Positions 11,071-23,298 of a stretch of DNA of 64,000 nucleotides are shown here, piece after piece. The stretch's first letter is position 1, and each line of letters starts with the position of its first letter. The DNA is taken from the NCBI GenBank assembly GCA_036877525.1, contig JAZGTH010000008.1, positions 7,295,001-7,359,000 on the forward strand, read 5' to 3'. The notes beneath the pieces are model-generated. The model was not told where the DNA came from, did not search any database, and saw nothing but the letters and a program-made list of their open reading frames with translations. The position numbers and the translations under genes were made by a program. This DNA comes from Chromobotia macracanthus. Its lineage: Eukaryota; Chordata; Actinopteri; Cypriniformes; Botiidae.

Positions 11071-13019
11071 TCTCAGTGCTCTCCCTGGAAGCGGGATTTT
11101 TGGGGTTTAGACACCCACTGAGAGAGAATAATGAGTATATGTTTCTAATCTGGGCCCCTAGGAGATGGCAGCTCCCTTGTCTTTTCACACTGGTGGAAAT
11201 CGGCAGGCTTCTTCTCTCTGTTTTTTCACAGGCTAATTTAGAGCGGTCTTTGATGCTTTCTCTCTGGAGCTTCTGTTTCAAATATCCAAATGCAAGGATT
11301 AGTGGGCTTTTGTGCCGTAAACCCCAATTTATCCTGTTTTCTTTCCCTTTTTTATTTTCGCAGTTATCCGACCCCAGAACCTGCAAACAACGGCGGGCTG
11401 ACAACCTCTGCCATGTTTGTTAGGTTTTTATTTATTTATTTTGCGTGTTCGTCTGCCTGTCTTTCCTAGTCGGGTTTCAGAATGCGCTTTGGGGAGATGC
11501 ACTTCCTGTGCGCTGTAACAGGAGTGATTTGGGCGCCATATCTTGTTTTAAGATTCATTAGCAGGAATAATGTGAAATAATAAGGACTGAAGCGTATTCT
11601 CTGGGTGATATTACAAATCCCTTTGTTGGGCAAAGCACTGTCACTTCTAAGTCTGAGAGTGATGAAAGAGAGGAATAAGGAGAAGACACATGCAGCATGC
11701 GCCGTCGTCTGCTAACTGAGCCGCCTTTGACGACTTTCAGGATCCTCCACAGATCCTCGGATGAAGCCTTCAGTGGAACTGGCAGCTTATATGGCGGTTT
11801 GCCTGCGCTTGCATTCCTCTCTTGACTTGTTGCGTTGTCACATATTATGTATTTAAATCCCTTTGTGTCACAACAAGCTCTTTTCGATGTCTCTGGGGTA
11901 ATTTTACCACAAAAGGCGAGGAGAGACACAACAAGAGACTTCAGGAGAGCTCAGATTAATCTGAGAGAAGTCAGCAACAATGTTTTTAGACACAGTGACT
12001 CGGGGGACACAAGGGGTCAAGTGACAAATACAGACAGAATTCTGCTTCTGATCCATTAGTTGCTCCTCCATTCTCTTCTCCTCCACTTCCCTCTGTCGTT
12101 GTTGTCATACTTTTGGCCATTGTGTTTTCTGTTATTGAAGGTGACCTTTCACCTGCCTCTTGTGTTCAGCTCCATACATGTTTGTGTCTCTGGGTAACCT
12201 CACAGTACTGAATGGTTTTGTTTTGCTGTGATTCTCTTGGCAGTGTTTTGCTGTGCTGTCTCAAAGGTCACAGTGCTGTCGATGTGGAGATGAAGAGGTG
12301 ATAAGATGCTACAACCTTCTTACAGCATGCACACAGTAGCACCATTCACTCCCTATAAGAAGGGCCCTCACACACCTGTGGGCCCCTCAGAAATCTACTT
12401 ACAGCCATAATAACAGCAATGACAGTACCTGTCAAGGGCATTGTAAACAAACTAAACCAGCAAACATGTATCGAAATGGACAATATAAAAAGGGGTGAAT
12501 TTAATGAGGGAAGCTCATTAAATGTGTATTTGCACATGGAGTTTGCACTGATTTAGCACTGATTCATTAAACCATTGGTTTTTTACATTTGCTTCGTAAC
12601 ACCTACCTGCCATCACCATCCTCATCATTTATCTATATAGTTGTCAAAATGAAAGAAGGTCTACATTAACATTAATTTATTTAAAAGGTAGAAAAATAAA
12701 AAAACAGCAATGTAAGGACTGAAGTTATGCAAGAAGGTTTTATAGAAGAAAAATGCTGTGGAACATTTTAACAGAATTGTATGTTTTATGTTAGCTTTTG
12801 TTTCTTCTTTGGTTATGGGGGAAAAGAATAATTTCATTAAAAACGTTTTGTCATTAGGCCTTCATGGTTCTGGTGTTTCCTGTAAACTTTCTATGTTGTC
12901 AAAATACAAAGAATATTTTACATTTCAGAATATGGCTTTTAGGATATTTAAATCAGAAATGTAAAAGTTGCGCAACTGTTCACACTTAAAACTTTTTCAA
13001 GAGTTACACTTCCTGTGTC
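11071..13019. other. Unique tract; overlapping chance frames
   Basis: Open frames on both strands overlap at 11063-11423 and 11558-12086, which argues that none is a gene. An exon-like segment inside is listed separately at 11364-11422. The latter half (12540-13010) is AT-rich and featureless. Confidence 0.55.
11364..11422 (+). other. Exon-like segment (weak candidate)
   Basis: A polypyrimidine run ends in a CGCAG acceptor-like site at 11363. About 60 bases later a TTAG/GTTTTT donor-like site follows at 11422/11423. One frame reads Tyr-Pro-Thr-Pro-Glu-Pro-Ala-Asn-Asn-Gly-Gly-Leu-Thr-Thr-Ser-Ala-Met-Phe-Val, which has a protein-like composition. I do not recognise it as any family. The donor is poor, so chance is the more likely explanation. 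Confidence 0.12.
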
Positions 13020-13640
13020 ATACACATCTGGATGAAGTTCCTGCTCTGGCTTTGAATGTCATTTGGCTGACAGCGTTGAACTCTCCAGCCTGACTGATCA
13101 AGGCCTTCTCTCTCTCCGGCCTATGAGGAGATCTCCTCCACCTGGCAGACTGTGTCACACGAGTGTGAAATACTGACAGGTAAAGGAGATCAGTTTTTTT
13201 TTCTCTGGCAGGTATAAGGAGCAGGTGACAGGTTACATGGATAGAGGGGGACTAGTAGATCTATCACGACCCCTCCACATCACCCAAGACTGCCAGTGAG
13301 GTTTGCACTAACTAAACCAACACAGAGCTCTTAGATCAACTCAAGGCAAAATAACATCCACCCCACCCCTGCTTACCCTTCCTACCAACAACTGTGTGCT
13401 TGTGTTTGCTGTTGCTTTGCTCCCGGGATTAATTTTAGAGGCAGAAGGAAGGGGCAGGAGAAAAAAAACTGTCATGCAAGTCGACAGGCAGTGATTAAGG
13501 TTTTAACTGATCATCCTCTCACTGACAGCTAACCAGCTATTATCTTAAAAGAATCAAACGAATGTTCAAAGCCCTCGCCGGGCATGCAACATGAAAGGAG
13601 ACGTCAGCCGCTGGCAGCTGACAAGGAGGAGAGCCAAGGA
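13020..13640. promoter_or_regulatory. Candidate enhancer with clustered TGACAG (MEIS/TGIF-type) sites
   Basis: TGACAG occurs at 13068-13073, 13174-13179, 13226-13231 and 13523-13528, and its complement CTGTCA at 13469-13474. Five matches fall in about 460 bases where random sequence would give well under one. TGACAG is the core recognised by TALE homeodomain proteins (MEIS, PKNOX, TGIF). E-box-like CACCTG and CAGGTG sites lie between them. The tract is free of recognised transposons. Binding is inferred, not shown. Confidence 0.4.
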
Positions 13641-16600
13641 GTGCACGAGGAAGAGAGAGAGAGAGAAACAAAAGAGAGGAGAAGAGAGATCTTTATTTTC
13701 ATTTTACTACAGGGAATTTTGACAAACTGATCTCAGTGCCCAAATGCTCATTTACTAGAACAACACAATACAACGGTGTGTTTATATTGTGGGAACTGGC
13801 ACGGATGAAAGCAAAGACATAGAAGGTGCCAACATTTGCATTTTTTGGTGTGTATACATCGTGTTTTGTGAGGCACTTGCACACTTAGACACAAAGCTGA
13901 ATGCATGACGCAGCTTTTTCCTCAGTTTAGAATGTACAGGTCAAACAAATAATTATTTTTTTACATATGTTATGTACAGTGTTGGAATTGCATACAATGA
14001 AATTAAGACGATTAGATACTGCGTGTTGAGATTTGCTTTTAAATTACACTTTTACCACAGAATGTTAATTCTGAAGTCAAACAAACAGGCCACGTTCACC
14101 AGAAAAAAAGTTTCATAAGAGCTGTAGTGCTTGTGTTGGTAAACACTTTTACATCATTTTAAAGTTTAATTCTCTGAAATTAACAGTAAAACATTGTTTT
14201 GGAGTATTCAGTGGAGTATTTAGTTTTAATCACTGCTTCAACTCTGATAATTTTATCACGGTGATCTAAAATGTACCTTCAGGGACAATAAAGTATATTC
14301 ATTTCAATGTAACTACTACTTGTATTGTTAGAATAGTAAAAATACAAATTCTTCTAATAGTGTTTCCATCACTGCATACACTATCCTCTGCTAATACTAT
14401 GTGTACCACTAACACACAACTTCTCTGAGTGGTTACACTCGACCCAAATGTTTATACTTTAATTGAGATTAAAATTGGCTCCACTTTCCCAAAAAGTTTT
14501 TGATATGTTACCATGACAATCATGCCACCAAGCCTGGGGGAAATTAGCCCGGAGGGTACCCAGTGGTCTACTGATACCTCTGAAGCATAGAGGGGGGATT
14601 TAGAAAGAGACCATGTCGCTATTTGTAGGAACGAACGATCTGGAGAACATAAATATGGAAAATAGTTCATCGTCGCCATAGATTACACAGTGTCCTTACT
14701 TGAAGTTTGCTTTCGTAGACCCACTTCTGAGAAAGTTTTTGAATTAGTTTTGCATTCTTGAAAGAGATAAAGTAAAGCTGTGTAAGAACAGAAAGGCGAG
14801 TTTTGTTTGCTGTCGAGCGCTTCTGTTTTGCAACAAGGCACTGTGACATCTGTGGAAGCAGATGGTCGCAAGGTCAGATCGCCCACTGAACCGGCATAGA
14901 ATTCACCCGTAAATGAAAACGCTGATTTCAAACACATCCACACATTTCTGCATCCATGCGATTCTTTAATAGAATATATCTTTGCTCGTTTGCGTGTAGC
15001 ATAGTGACTGCAGGTCACGTGTATACAGTATTGTGGCATACACAGAGTGACCCATTCTTCATGGATGTGAATGCAGATTCATGCAGCAGGGAACAGGCCT
15101 GTCAGATTAGCACCAGGTTTAGCTCTTATAGCCTGAAGGTATGATAGGATCTGCCTCAGCTGTGGCATTTACTGTTGTTCTCCATTAACCACTATTGTGT
15201 AATGAGAGACTCTCAACTCGCGCTAATGTCACTTTAGCCGATGTATCCAGGCTTTAATGTCCTTCACTTTCTCTCCGTTGACTGTCTTACCACACCAGTC
15301 TCCAGATTGACTCTTTGATATATTCTCTGATAGAATCATATGGAACAGAATGCTCAAGCTTACAAGTGCATGTGTGGCTCAGTGTTGGATACTATAGAAC
15401 ATTTTAAAAACATCTGATAAATATTTTTTAAGATAGCGGTTATGATATAATTCATTAGATCATGTTCTAAGAGCAAAAATTAATAGCCTGCCGGTCCATG
15501 GATAACCCAAACCTATATATAGCTTTAAGAAATCATTTTCACCTCAGCCTACTCTGTCTAAAGCTGATTTTTTTTAGATTTCTCAGAGTGAGAAACATTA
15601 GTGCAGAGATGTTGGCATTTAATCCAGCACACATCAGTAAATCAGTGTGGGGACAGGAGCCATGCTTTCTAATTGTCCTGTTAAGTGTTCCAGAGTGTGA
15701 CATGTTAAACACCCTGTGTCCTTTACAACAGAGGATAACCTTGCAAGGGCTCTCAACGGTAGCCACTGTTTTCATTGTGTGGTACGTGTACAGAGCCTAG
15801 ATTTTTTTTTCCTCTTTTGCCCTATTTGTTCTTTTTTTAAGTATCAGATTGTGTCATGTATGTGTGTGTATTTGTGCCGTATTTGCTCACTTTCTAATCT
15901 CATGGGTATATGTCTCAGCAGTTGGGATTGGATGGTCGTCCATATAACAGTTTTGAAGAACAGGGGTTGTCTCCAGGTTAATGTGGCCTAATAATGGAGA
16001 CTCGTTCTTCAGGTTCCTCTGAGCCTCTGATATGGAGAACCAGCGACCCACTTACACAACACACAAATCGGCCCGATTTAGCCACAATTTGGCCAGTGTC
16101 TCCCTTTAAAAAACATGCTTGATGCTTGCTCTTAAGTAAAAGGTTTTCATATGCTGGGTAGTGAATTATAATAAAATGATGCCACCAAAACACAGAAATG
16201 ATATACTGCATGGATAGACACAGTGAGAGGGTTGGAGGTTTTTCTCAGAGTAGTGCTGCTGCTGCTATGTCTGAATATAAAATCTATCATCTACATTTGC
16301 ATTTTAATTGCTCCACTGTTTGGACTAATTCTGATTTTGACATGTCTGGATGTAAGTCATGCATTTGAACAAACAGCTGGACGCATATAGCGTCTGATGT
16401 GTCACATGTTGTCATTAATGGTAAAGCCCATACCACAACTCAGGAGATGTTGATTGCATGATAACATGAATTGACGAGGCCTTTATTTGATTGTGTGGTT
16501 TTGACAGCCGTGCATTACAGGGCCTTTGATAAACTTTTAATTGTTCAGCTTCCATTTAAGATCTCTAGTTAGGCTTGTGTGAATATAGGCTTTACGCTAA

Positions 16601-17696
16601 AAGATGTGTGTGTGTATACATATACACATATACATGTGACCATATTGTGCATGACGAACCACTGATACAGGTACAAGCAAAGGTGAAGGAAATTAGTTTC
16701 TAGGTGGTGCTGTCCAGACAGACTCACAGAATTTAGGCTGTAACTTCATCCTTTCTTTTGATCTTTCCATCATCACTACTATCACCAAGCTAATGTTATT
16801 ACTCTCAGCAGTGATTAAGAATCTTTCAGCACTTCCTGTTTAAACTTCTTCCAACCCCAGCTGAGTGATCCCCTGATCTTCCCAAATGTGTGTGGCTTAT
16901 TTTAATTATTTTATTTAACACATACTGAATTTCTCTCTGTGTGGAATAGAACCGAATAGCTATGGCAAGTGCTAGCTGATCTGATCAATTATTTGCCCTA
17001 ATTTTAACACAAAAACATACGTATGTCGAATGGCGTCTGTCATCCGTTCTAAAGCAGATTTATGAAGCAGTTAAGCTTCTGCTGCTGTGCTTTGTCCTTG
17101 ACTGTGGAAACAATTGAGGCGTGAGACATTAGTTATTCTCCATGTATTTTAATCAGGGTGGTTTTAAATCCAGTGTCAAAGGACTGCATAGCTCCAAGGC
17201 GGGTTTTTTTCCACTATGTCCCCTCATCATGTGGTTTGGGGCTTTATATAGTTAATGTTGATGTGGTCACCTATGTAGCCATCTTCTCATTTCGAATTAA
17301 AAAGGACACATTTTCTATCCACCCAAATGATATAATGTCTTTCTGTCCACAGGTGACTAACAAATTTCCTTTTAACCCTCTATAGACTCTGCGTTCTGCG
17401 TACCATACGTTTGAACTATATTTCCGCTTGAGCTGACCTACCTAATGGCACTTCTCCAAGTATGAGGACATTTTTCGTATGTAATGCTTTTATAGAACAG
17501 CACAAAATGCAGCTACTTTCCCTCATGAAGACAAAACAAACAAATGTCAAAGGCTCTGACATTCATTAAAATGTATTATGACCTCAAAATTACAAAGTAC
17601 ATGTTTACGTTATGACTAACATTCGTTTTAAGCATTTATTTGACTATGACTTACAGTACAATAATTGCAGACTCAATTTCATGATGCATTGTGAGG
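13641..17696. other. Long unique tract, no gene recognised
   Basis: A GA-rich purine stretch occupies about 13640-13690. A short TG/TA run lies at 16603-16637. Frames at 14683-15039 and 14667-14849 on the minus strand overlap in different phases and resemble nothing. Frames at 15498-15800 plus and 15539-15775 minus oppose each other. The sequence is ordinary AT-rich intergenic DNA as far as I can see. Confidence 0.6.
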
Positions 17697-17772
17697 TCGC
17701 TCAAGAGCAGTGCCCACTACGAATCAAACCCATGATGATGAGCCCAGAATCATAACCACTAAGCCACCTCTA
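17697..17772 (-). repeat. tRNA-like SINE head, relic
   Basis: On the minus strand the order is GGTGGCTTAGTGGTTATGAT (A-box-like) followed by CATGGGTTTGATTCGTAGTG (B-box-like GGTTTGATTC). This spacing of A and B boxes is that of a tRNA-derived promoter. The body differs from the SINE at 7876, so it may be a different tRNA-derived family. No convincing tail was found. Confidence 0.5.
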
Positions 17773-18300
17773 TATCATGTTTTATTATTGTGACATGCTT
17801 ACATGTCAATGCATATCTCTCACCTGCAATAATAAGACACAGTGCTTGCAAAAAACACATGTCGCCCCCCCTCCCCTTCCTCAGTCCGAGCCCCCCTGGC
17901 ACTCCCAAAAAGAATAACACAACCTCATTTATCATTATTTGTTTCCCCCCATCGCTTGCTGCAATTGATTGACAAGGGCACTGTCGGGGTAAGGGGTATG
18001 AATTACCTCACATTCAAGTTATGGATAGTAAATTATGGGTGGCTAATCCCCCATAGGGAAACTCAACCCTTCTATTCAACCCTATTATTCGGTAATGGAT
18101 GTCTGATTTGAGAATAAGACACTCTGCCTGTCGGGCAAGAGTTGATATAGCGCCGGGCCTGCGGACAGGGAGGGGTCTCCGGCTATAATTCACTCGCAAC
18201 TTGATCAACGGCGTATAAATCTGCCGCCGGCTTCCTGCAAGATGCGCTTAGCCCCCTCTGCATGTTCCCACTTGCAGAGTTCTCCCTGAGGCTATTGGGA
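17773..18300. promoter_or_regulatory. Candidate cis-regulatory tract
   Basis: Repeat-free. It includes GAATTACCTC (about 17999), GTAAATTATGG, a TAATCCCC bicoid-type core (about 18044), TAATGG cores and a GGCGTATAAATCTG stretch near 18209-18222. The last could be taken for a TATA box, but no transcript support or downstream coding start is visible. I favour a conserved enhancer-like element over a promoter. Confidence 0.3.
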
Positions 18301-19302
18301 AAGGGTATACCACATCCCCCTGGACTCCCAGCTTCCTGTCACTATCTGATGTATAGATACTGTATGGCCACTGTCACTCCTTGGAATTCTGTAATCTTAC
18401 ATCAGTTGCCTCAGGGCTAAGGGCTTTGTAGTCAAACGACCACAATGTCCACAGTTTTACAATGGTATTAGCTTCAGATTAGATTTGGACTGATCTTTTG
18501 GACATGTATTTGTAGCGTTTTTGCTGCTGCTTATCAATACTTACAAACAATATTCTTGTTCATAAGTGATAGTGTTTATTTTTAGTTGAGCTGGTGTATT
18601 TCTTTGCTTTAATGCAGAATGAATTTCCAAAGGTCAGGTTAGAATGTCTGTTGCGGATTATGTGTAAAATAAGTAGATCATTTCTGTGGAAGTAAGGCAC
18701 ACAGTCATGTTCATGTTGAGGTCACACCTTATTATTTAATTTGCTAAAATGTATTATTTTTAAATAAAATGTATAGTATTTAATATGCTCTTGATTTTAT
18801 GCTTTTAGTTCCAGCACATTGCTAAAGGCCTGGACATTGCAAGGGCACAAACCATTAATATAAACCTTCAAAAACACTTTTTCTTCATTTGAAGGATAAT
18901 TACATATACTTAAATAGCTCTCAACAAGTTTACTTGGGAAATCACTCAAAACTTGCGCCTTAAAATGCAATAATTAATGCTTGCTTTAAAGCACAACTTT
19001 TATTACTTTTCATTCTAGACAAAAATGCTTACTTAAAAATCCAATGCTATGTAACGATAAAGGTCGTTTTCATTTGGGTAGTCAAAATTATGCTTTTACT
19101 GAATGTAAACTGAGAACAAGCTGGCAATTTCAATAAAATGTGTTTTGTGTGAGCCAGTACTAAGACTGGAGAGAACTCTGACAGATGAGTCATGTTTGTA
19201 TGCTCTTCCACCAGAACATCTGAATACGGTTTCACTTTTCAGTATGTTAATCACATTGTTTGTCTGATGCAGTTTTTGTCTTTGTATGAAGCTGTATGAA
19301 GT
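18301..19302. other. Unique AT-rich tract
   Basis: No gene, repeat or strong motif cluster was recognised. Confidence 0.55.
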
Positions 19303-19624
19303 ATGACAATTTTGGGTTGTAGGAATGTTTCCCTTTTATTTCCCATAAGTAACAAAAACATTAAGAATGTTATTTTGAAAGTTCGAGGAGCGTTCAAAAT
19401 GTCTAGTATTTTTAGACATATTAACATTATTGCTTGATTATAATAATGTTATTCAAACTTTAATTCTGTAATTTTTAAAAATGTTCTACTAACAATATTA
19501 GAATAATGTTTTTGATATATATGATAAACAGCATAAAAAAAATTCTACTTATGTTACTGCAAATATTTTGATAACTTTTAGAGAATGTTAGCCAACATTC
19601 TGAGAACATCTCCTGTTAGCTGGG
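19303..19624 (+). mobile_element. MITE-like element (CCCAGCTAACA family), copy 5
   Basis: The left terminus is decayed (TGACAATTTTGGGTTGTAGG), the right is intact (CTCCTGTTAGCTGGG). Shared interior blocks are CCATAAGTAACAAAAACATT, a TTTTGAA...TTCAAAA dyad near 19374-19398, TCTACTAACAATATTAG, TTTTTGATATATATGATA and GAATGTTAGCCAACATTCTG. About 322 bp, non-coding. Confidence 0.85.
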
Positions 19625-21746
19625 TTGCCTGAATCTTGCATTGTGCATCTCTCTGCGCATTGATACAGCAGTAGAAAATCCCAGTGAAGTGAATCAGGAT
19701 GATTTTGTGGGTAATTGACAGGTTGATTCACAGCACCAGTATTCTGTCAGATTCAAAGCCCCAGTCTTACCTGTGGATTAACTCAGATCAAGCATTGATT
19801 GACATGGACTCAGTCAGGGGGTAGCAGTGGGGTGGGGTTGCTCGTGTACTGTGTTTGTGGTTGCTGGTGAAACGCGGGTGTGAAACCATGGCTACAGAGC
19901 GATGGGTGAATAGACAGGAGACAGAGATGAAAGATTTGGTCTGTCTGCCCTTGTCATGTTTTACAAGGCAGTCCTACCCATACTGTTACTACATATTGAT
20001 TCTGACTGCAGTTTGTTAAACAGTTTGGCCCTAATATAGGATGCAAATAAGATTATATCACTGTTAGATATACATTTAAGATTATTGCATTTTTATAAAA
20101 AAAATGAAGAGCTTTGTGGAAAAAGGTGTTAGCATACAAAAAACTATTTTAGGTTCTTTATTTTAATTTAAACTCTTTTTAGTTCTGAGGTCAGCTGATA
20201 AATCTTTTAAATCTTGTACTGACAGTTTTATAAACCATGTATGTCAGTTCTCACAGTTTAACTTCTGCATTAAGTCAGTTGTCTGTATGACAAGAAACAC
20301 ACTTCCTTGCTCCAAGCATGATTTTTGACCTGATCGCATAGTATTTATAAAATTCTCCTTTTCACTTTGACCTGTGCAGCTACGCTCTGAGATTAGCACT
20401 TGATAGTAAAGAACTTCCCCACAATGCACTGCAAACGATGGGGGTGCTCGAGTGCTGATCATCTCCATTCTTAATCAGCTCATGTGTTTTCCTAATGATG
20501 CATGCAGCAGCAGCAGCAATCTCTACCCTTTCTCAGTTCTCTTTGCAAGCTTAGTGCTACCTTGAGTCTGACATTTAAAGTCATGTGTGACTCAAGTTTT
20601 CAGTTGGTTTCCTTCAGTTCCACCCAATAGGCCAAAGGACGTGCTTGCCTCCAAACACTGAAATTAATTGCTTATAGCAATGGGCATATCTCTTTTACCC
20701 AGTGTCCCACACTGTAATCAATCAGCATTCAGGGTTAGACTGCCATTAAACCGGTTTGAATTTTACAGTTTTATACAAACAAATTTACTGTCCTTTGCCT
20801 TATTTAAGAGAGAAAATTTTACAATGGTGAAATTTGACTATAATGTGGCTATTTAATGCGGTTTGGTTATACAGGAAAAATCAAGCTTGGATTATTTTAG
20901 CACACAGATTTACATTTTATAGTATTTACAGGCTCTGTAACTTTAAAACAACATCCATCTAAAATAAGTATACATCTAAAATGTTTATGTTTCAAACATT
21001 TGCTGAATCAGTTTTAGAATTAGAATTAATTTTGTTCCATTTGAAAACTCCTAAAACTAGATCTCCATTTCACCTATAGAACGGTCCCTCAACATGTGTT
21101 CTCCATCCAAGTACTCAAAGAGTCAAACATTTTCAGCCATATTAGCTTAGAATCACAGAGCAGTTGAGGTGTGCACTTGTAAACACAAGAATGTTTATTT
21201 TCTTAAATTAAAATGGGAATAGACATTTAGCCCAAATAGTTCCCCGATCGTTCTCTCCCTGTCCTGTTGTATTGTTTTTATTATTGTGGCCTTAATGTGG
21301 GCCAGATGGCTAATATTAGATGTAATCTGTTGAAATAGTTGTGTTTATGTAATTCTATTTTTCCAGGCAGTTGTTTCCAATTAGAATGTTTGAAAGTTTT
21401 AATTGAATTAAATTGGAGTTTTCAATATGTAGTGGAATGGCATTGAATAACAGTGCAGGCCATATGTGATGTGTAGTTCAATGAGTAATTTGATTCTGAG
21501 GTCTAAGTTTTAGCGTTTACACTTGATCTGGTTCATATGTGTTAGGTTCATATGTGTTAATCTGCTTTTATTTGGCATCACACAGATACACATTCAACAG
21601 GCTGACAGATTCCTTGTTTTTATAATTTACTTTACCTTTAATACGGTAAAGTATCCTAAGTCCACTACAGTTTTTCTCAATGTGCTTTCAAATTTTGAGC
21701 ATATTTGAGCATATATTTTTAAACAAATTTTTGAGCAAATGTTGAA
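19625..21746. other. Unique AT-rich tract with one short tandem duplication
   Basis: An exact 15-bp tandem duplication (GGTTCATATGTGTTA twice) occupies 21530-21544 and 21545-21559. A short CAG run is at about 20504-20517. Otherwise no gene or mobile element was recognised. Confidence 0.6.
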
Positions 21747-21774
21747 TGTGTGTATATATATATATATATATGTG

Positions 21775-21835
<61 letters not shown>

Positions 21836-21840
21836 ATATG

Positions 21841-21885
<45 letters not shown>

Positions 21886-21886
21886 T
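21747..21886. repeat. Compound TA/TG microsatellite
   Basis: TA tracts alternate with long TG tracts, the main ones at about 21785-21831 and 21850-21877. Open frames on both strands across this block encode only Cys-Val, Tyr-Ile or Thr-His alternations and are artefacts of the repeat. Alternating purine-pyrimidine sequence of this length can adopt Z-DNA under supercoiling, by general knowledge. Confidence 0.97.
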
Positions 21887-22311
21887 TATTGCACACATTT
21901 GCAAAACATTATAAGCATGTCTCACTTGCCCTCAGTGTACAATGACATAATCTTTATTTTAGTTTTTGTCAGGGATTGTGTGTGTACTGTGAGCAGTGTT
22001 TACCCTTTTGTCCACTGGAGGCACACATTGACAGGTGCAACATTCTCTCTACAAACAAACATACCACGGATGCATTTCCTGGCTAAACCTGTAACCATAA
22101 ACAGCAGCTTTCTATAGTTTCCATATTTATAGTTAATTTAGATTATTATATAATATTCTAGTAAACTAACATTATAATATATAATATATTACTTAATATA
22201 AAGTTAGTTTCAATATATATAGTTTTTAAAACATTTCTGTACTTCTTGTTGCATGGATCAGTTTATATTGATATAAAGAATTATGTCAATAAATAAACTT
22301 TGGTTCTGCCA

Positions 22312-22353
<42 letters not shown>

Positions 22354-23130
22354 CCTTAACAGTCTGCACATTCTTTTGAGTTCAGCTCATACTGGGGTTA
22401 GCTTCTGGTCGTTTGCACAATAAAAGAATTGACAGTACACAGAGGGAAAACCAGGGGCCGCTGGCCTGAGGAAGCAAGAGGAGGAGCCTGAGGGCTGATT
22501 TGACACCAGTCAAGCGAATATTGAAGAGGAACTTTGTTGTTGGTAATGTTCATCCCTGTTTGTTTTGGACTTCACACGGAAAGCAAAAAACTCGCTGTTA
22601 GTTGCCAGGTTACTGTCAGGAGGCAAACATAATATCAGATACTGGTTTTAGCTGAGTGGGATTGTTTACAAAGGCAGCGACCTATTAAATGTTTGTGGAG
22701 GATAGAAGAGCACGTTAGACAGCATTCCATATGTAAAGGAAAAGAAAGAAAACAATATAGGATGAAAAAAATGGCTAGCTCTGTTGCAGGCCTGAAAATC
22801 AATCGCATTGCAAAAACACATGTGGGGATCTTTGTGAGCAGGAGAATGTTGTGAAGTAATTTGTTTTCTCACTCTGGTAACTTTAATATGGATGATTTAA
22901 CGCTTAAATGCAATCAGTGTTAAAACTTTCCCAAAAATCCTCATGCAGTCATAACAAGTTTGGGGGCTGTTTATAGAGAGAGGCACAATGCGGAAGACAG
23001 ATGTGGAAAACTTGCGCCCACCAGACAAGGGCCTCCTTCAGTTCTCTCCTGTGCTCTTTTTCAAGATGGAGGGCTTAAGTTACAGAACTAACTTCCTGGA
23101 TTACATCAAACAGTGGTGTGCAGGCAAGCC
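21887..23130. other. Unique tract with a CT microsatellite
   Basis: Contains the CT array listed at 22314-22350. AT-rich and otherwise unremarkable. Confidence 0.55.
22314..22350. repeat. (CT)n microsatellite
   Basis: About 18 uninterrupted CT units. Confidence 0.98.
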
Positions 23131-23298
23131 CTTCCCTCCTCTCTGTACTTTCCCCAGCTTATCCTCTCCTCTGTCTCATCTCTTTTTCCTTTCCTCTCCT
23201 TTGCTGTTCCCTTTCTCATCCTTCTCCTCTCCTCTCCAGTCCTCCCTTCCCTTTTCACTCTCCTCTTTTCTCCTCTTCCCTTTTCTCCTCTACTCTCA
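23131..23298 (+). repeat. Polypyrimidine tract (C/T-rich, strand asymmetric)
   Basis: By hand count about 15 of 168 bases are purines, and 23258-23291 is a pure 34-base pyrimidine run. TCCTCT-like words recur without a fixed period. Frames reading through it (about 22988-23504) are Ser/Leu/Pro/Phe strings produced by composition. Such tracts can form triplex (H-DNA), which is an inference here. Confidence 0.9.

Noticed and set aside
18209..18222. TATA-box core promoter (GGCGTATAAATCTG)
   Set aside because: No initiator, no downstream coding start and no transcript evidence. A single TATA-like word is common in AT-rich DNA.
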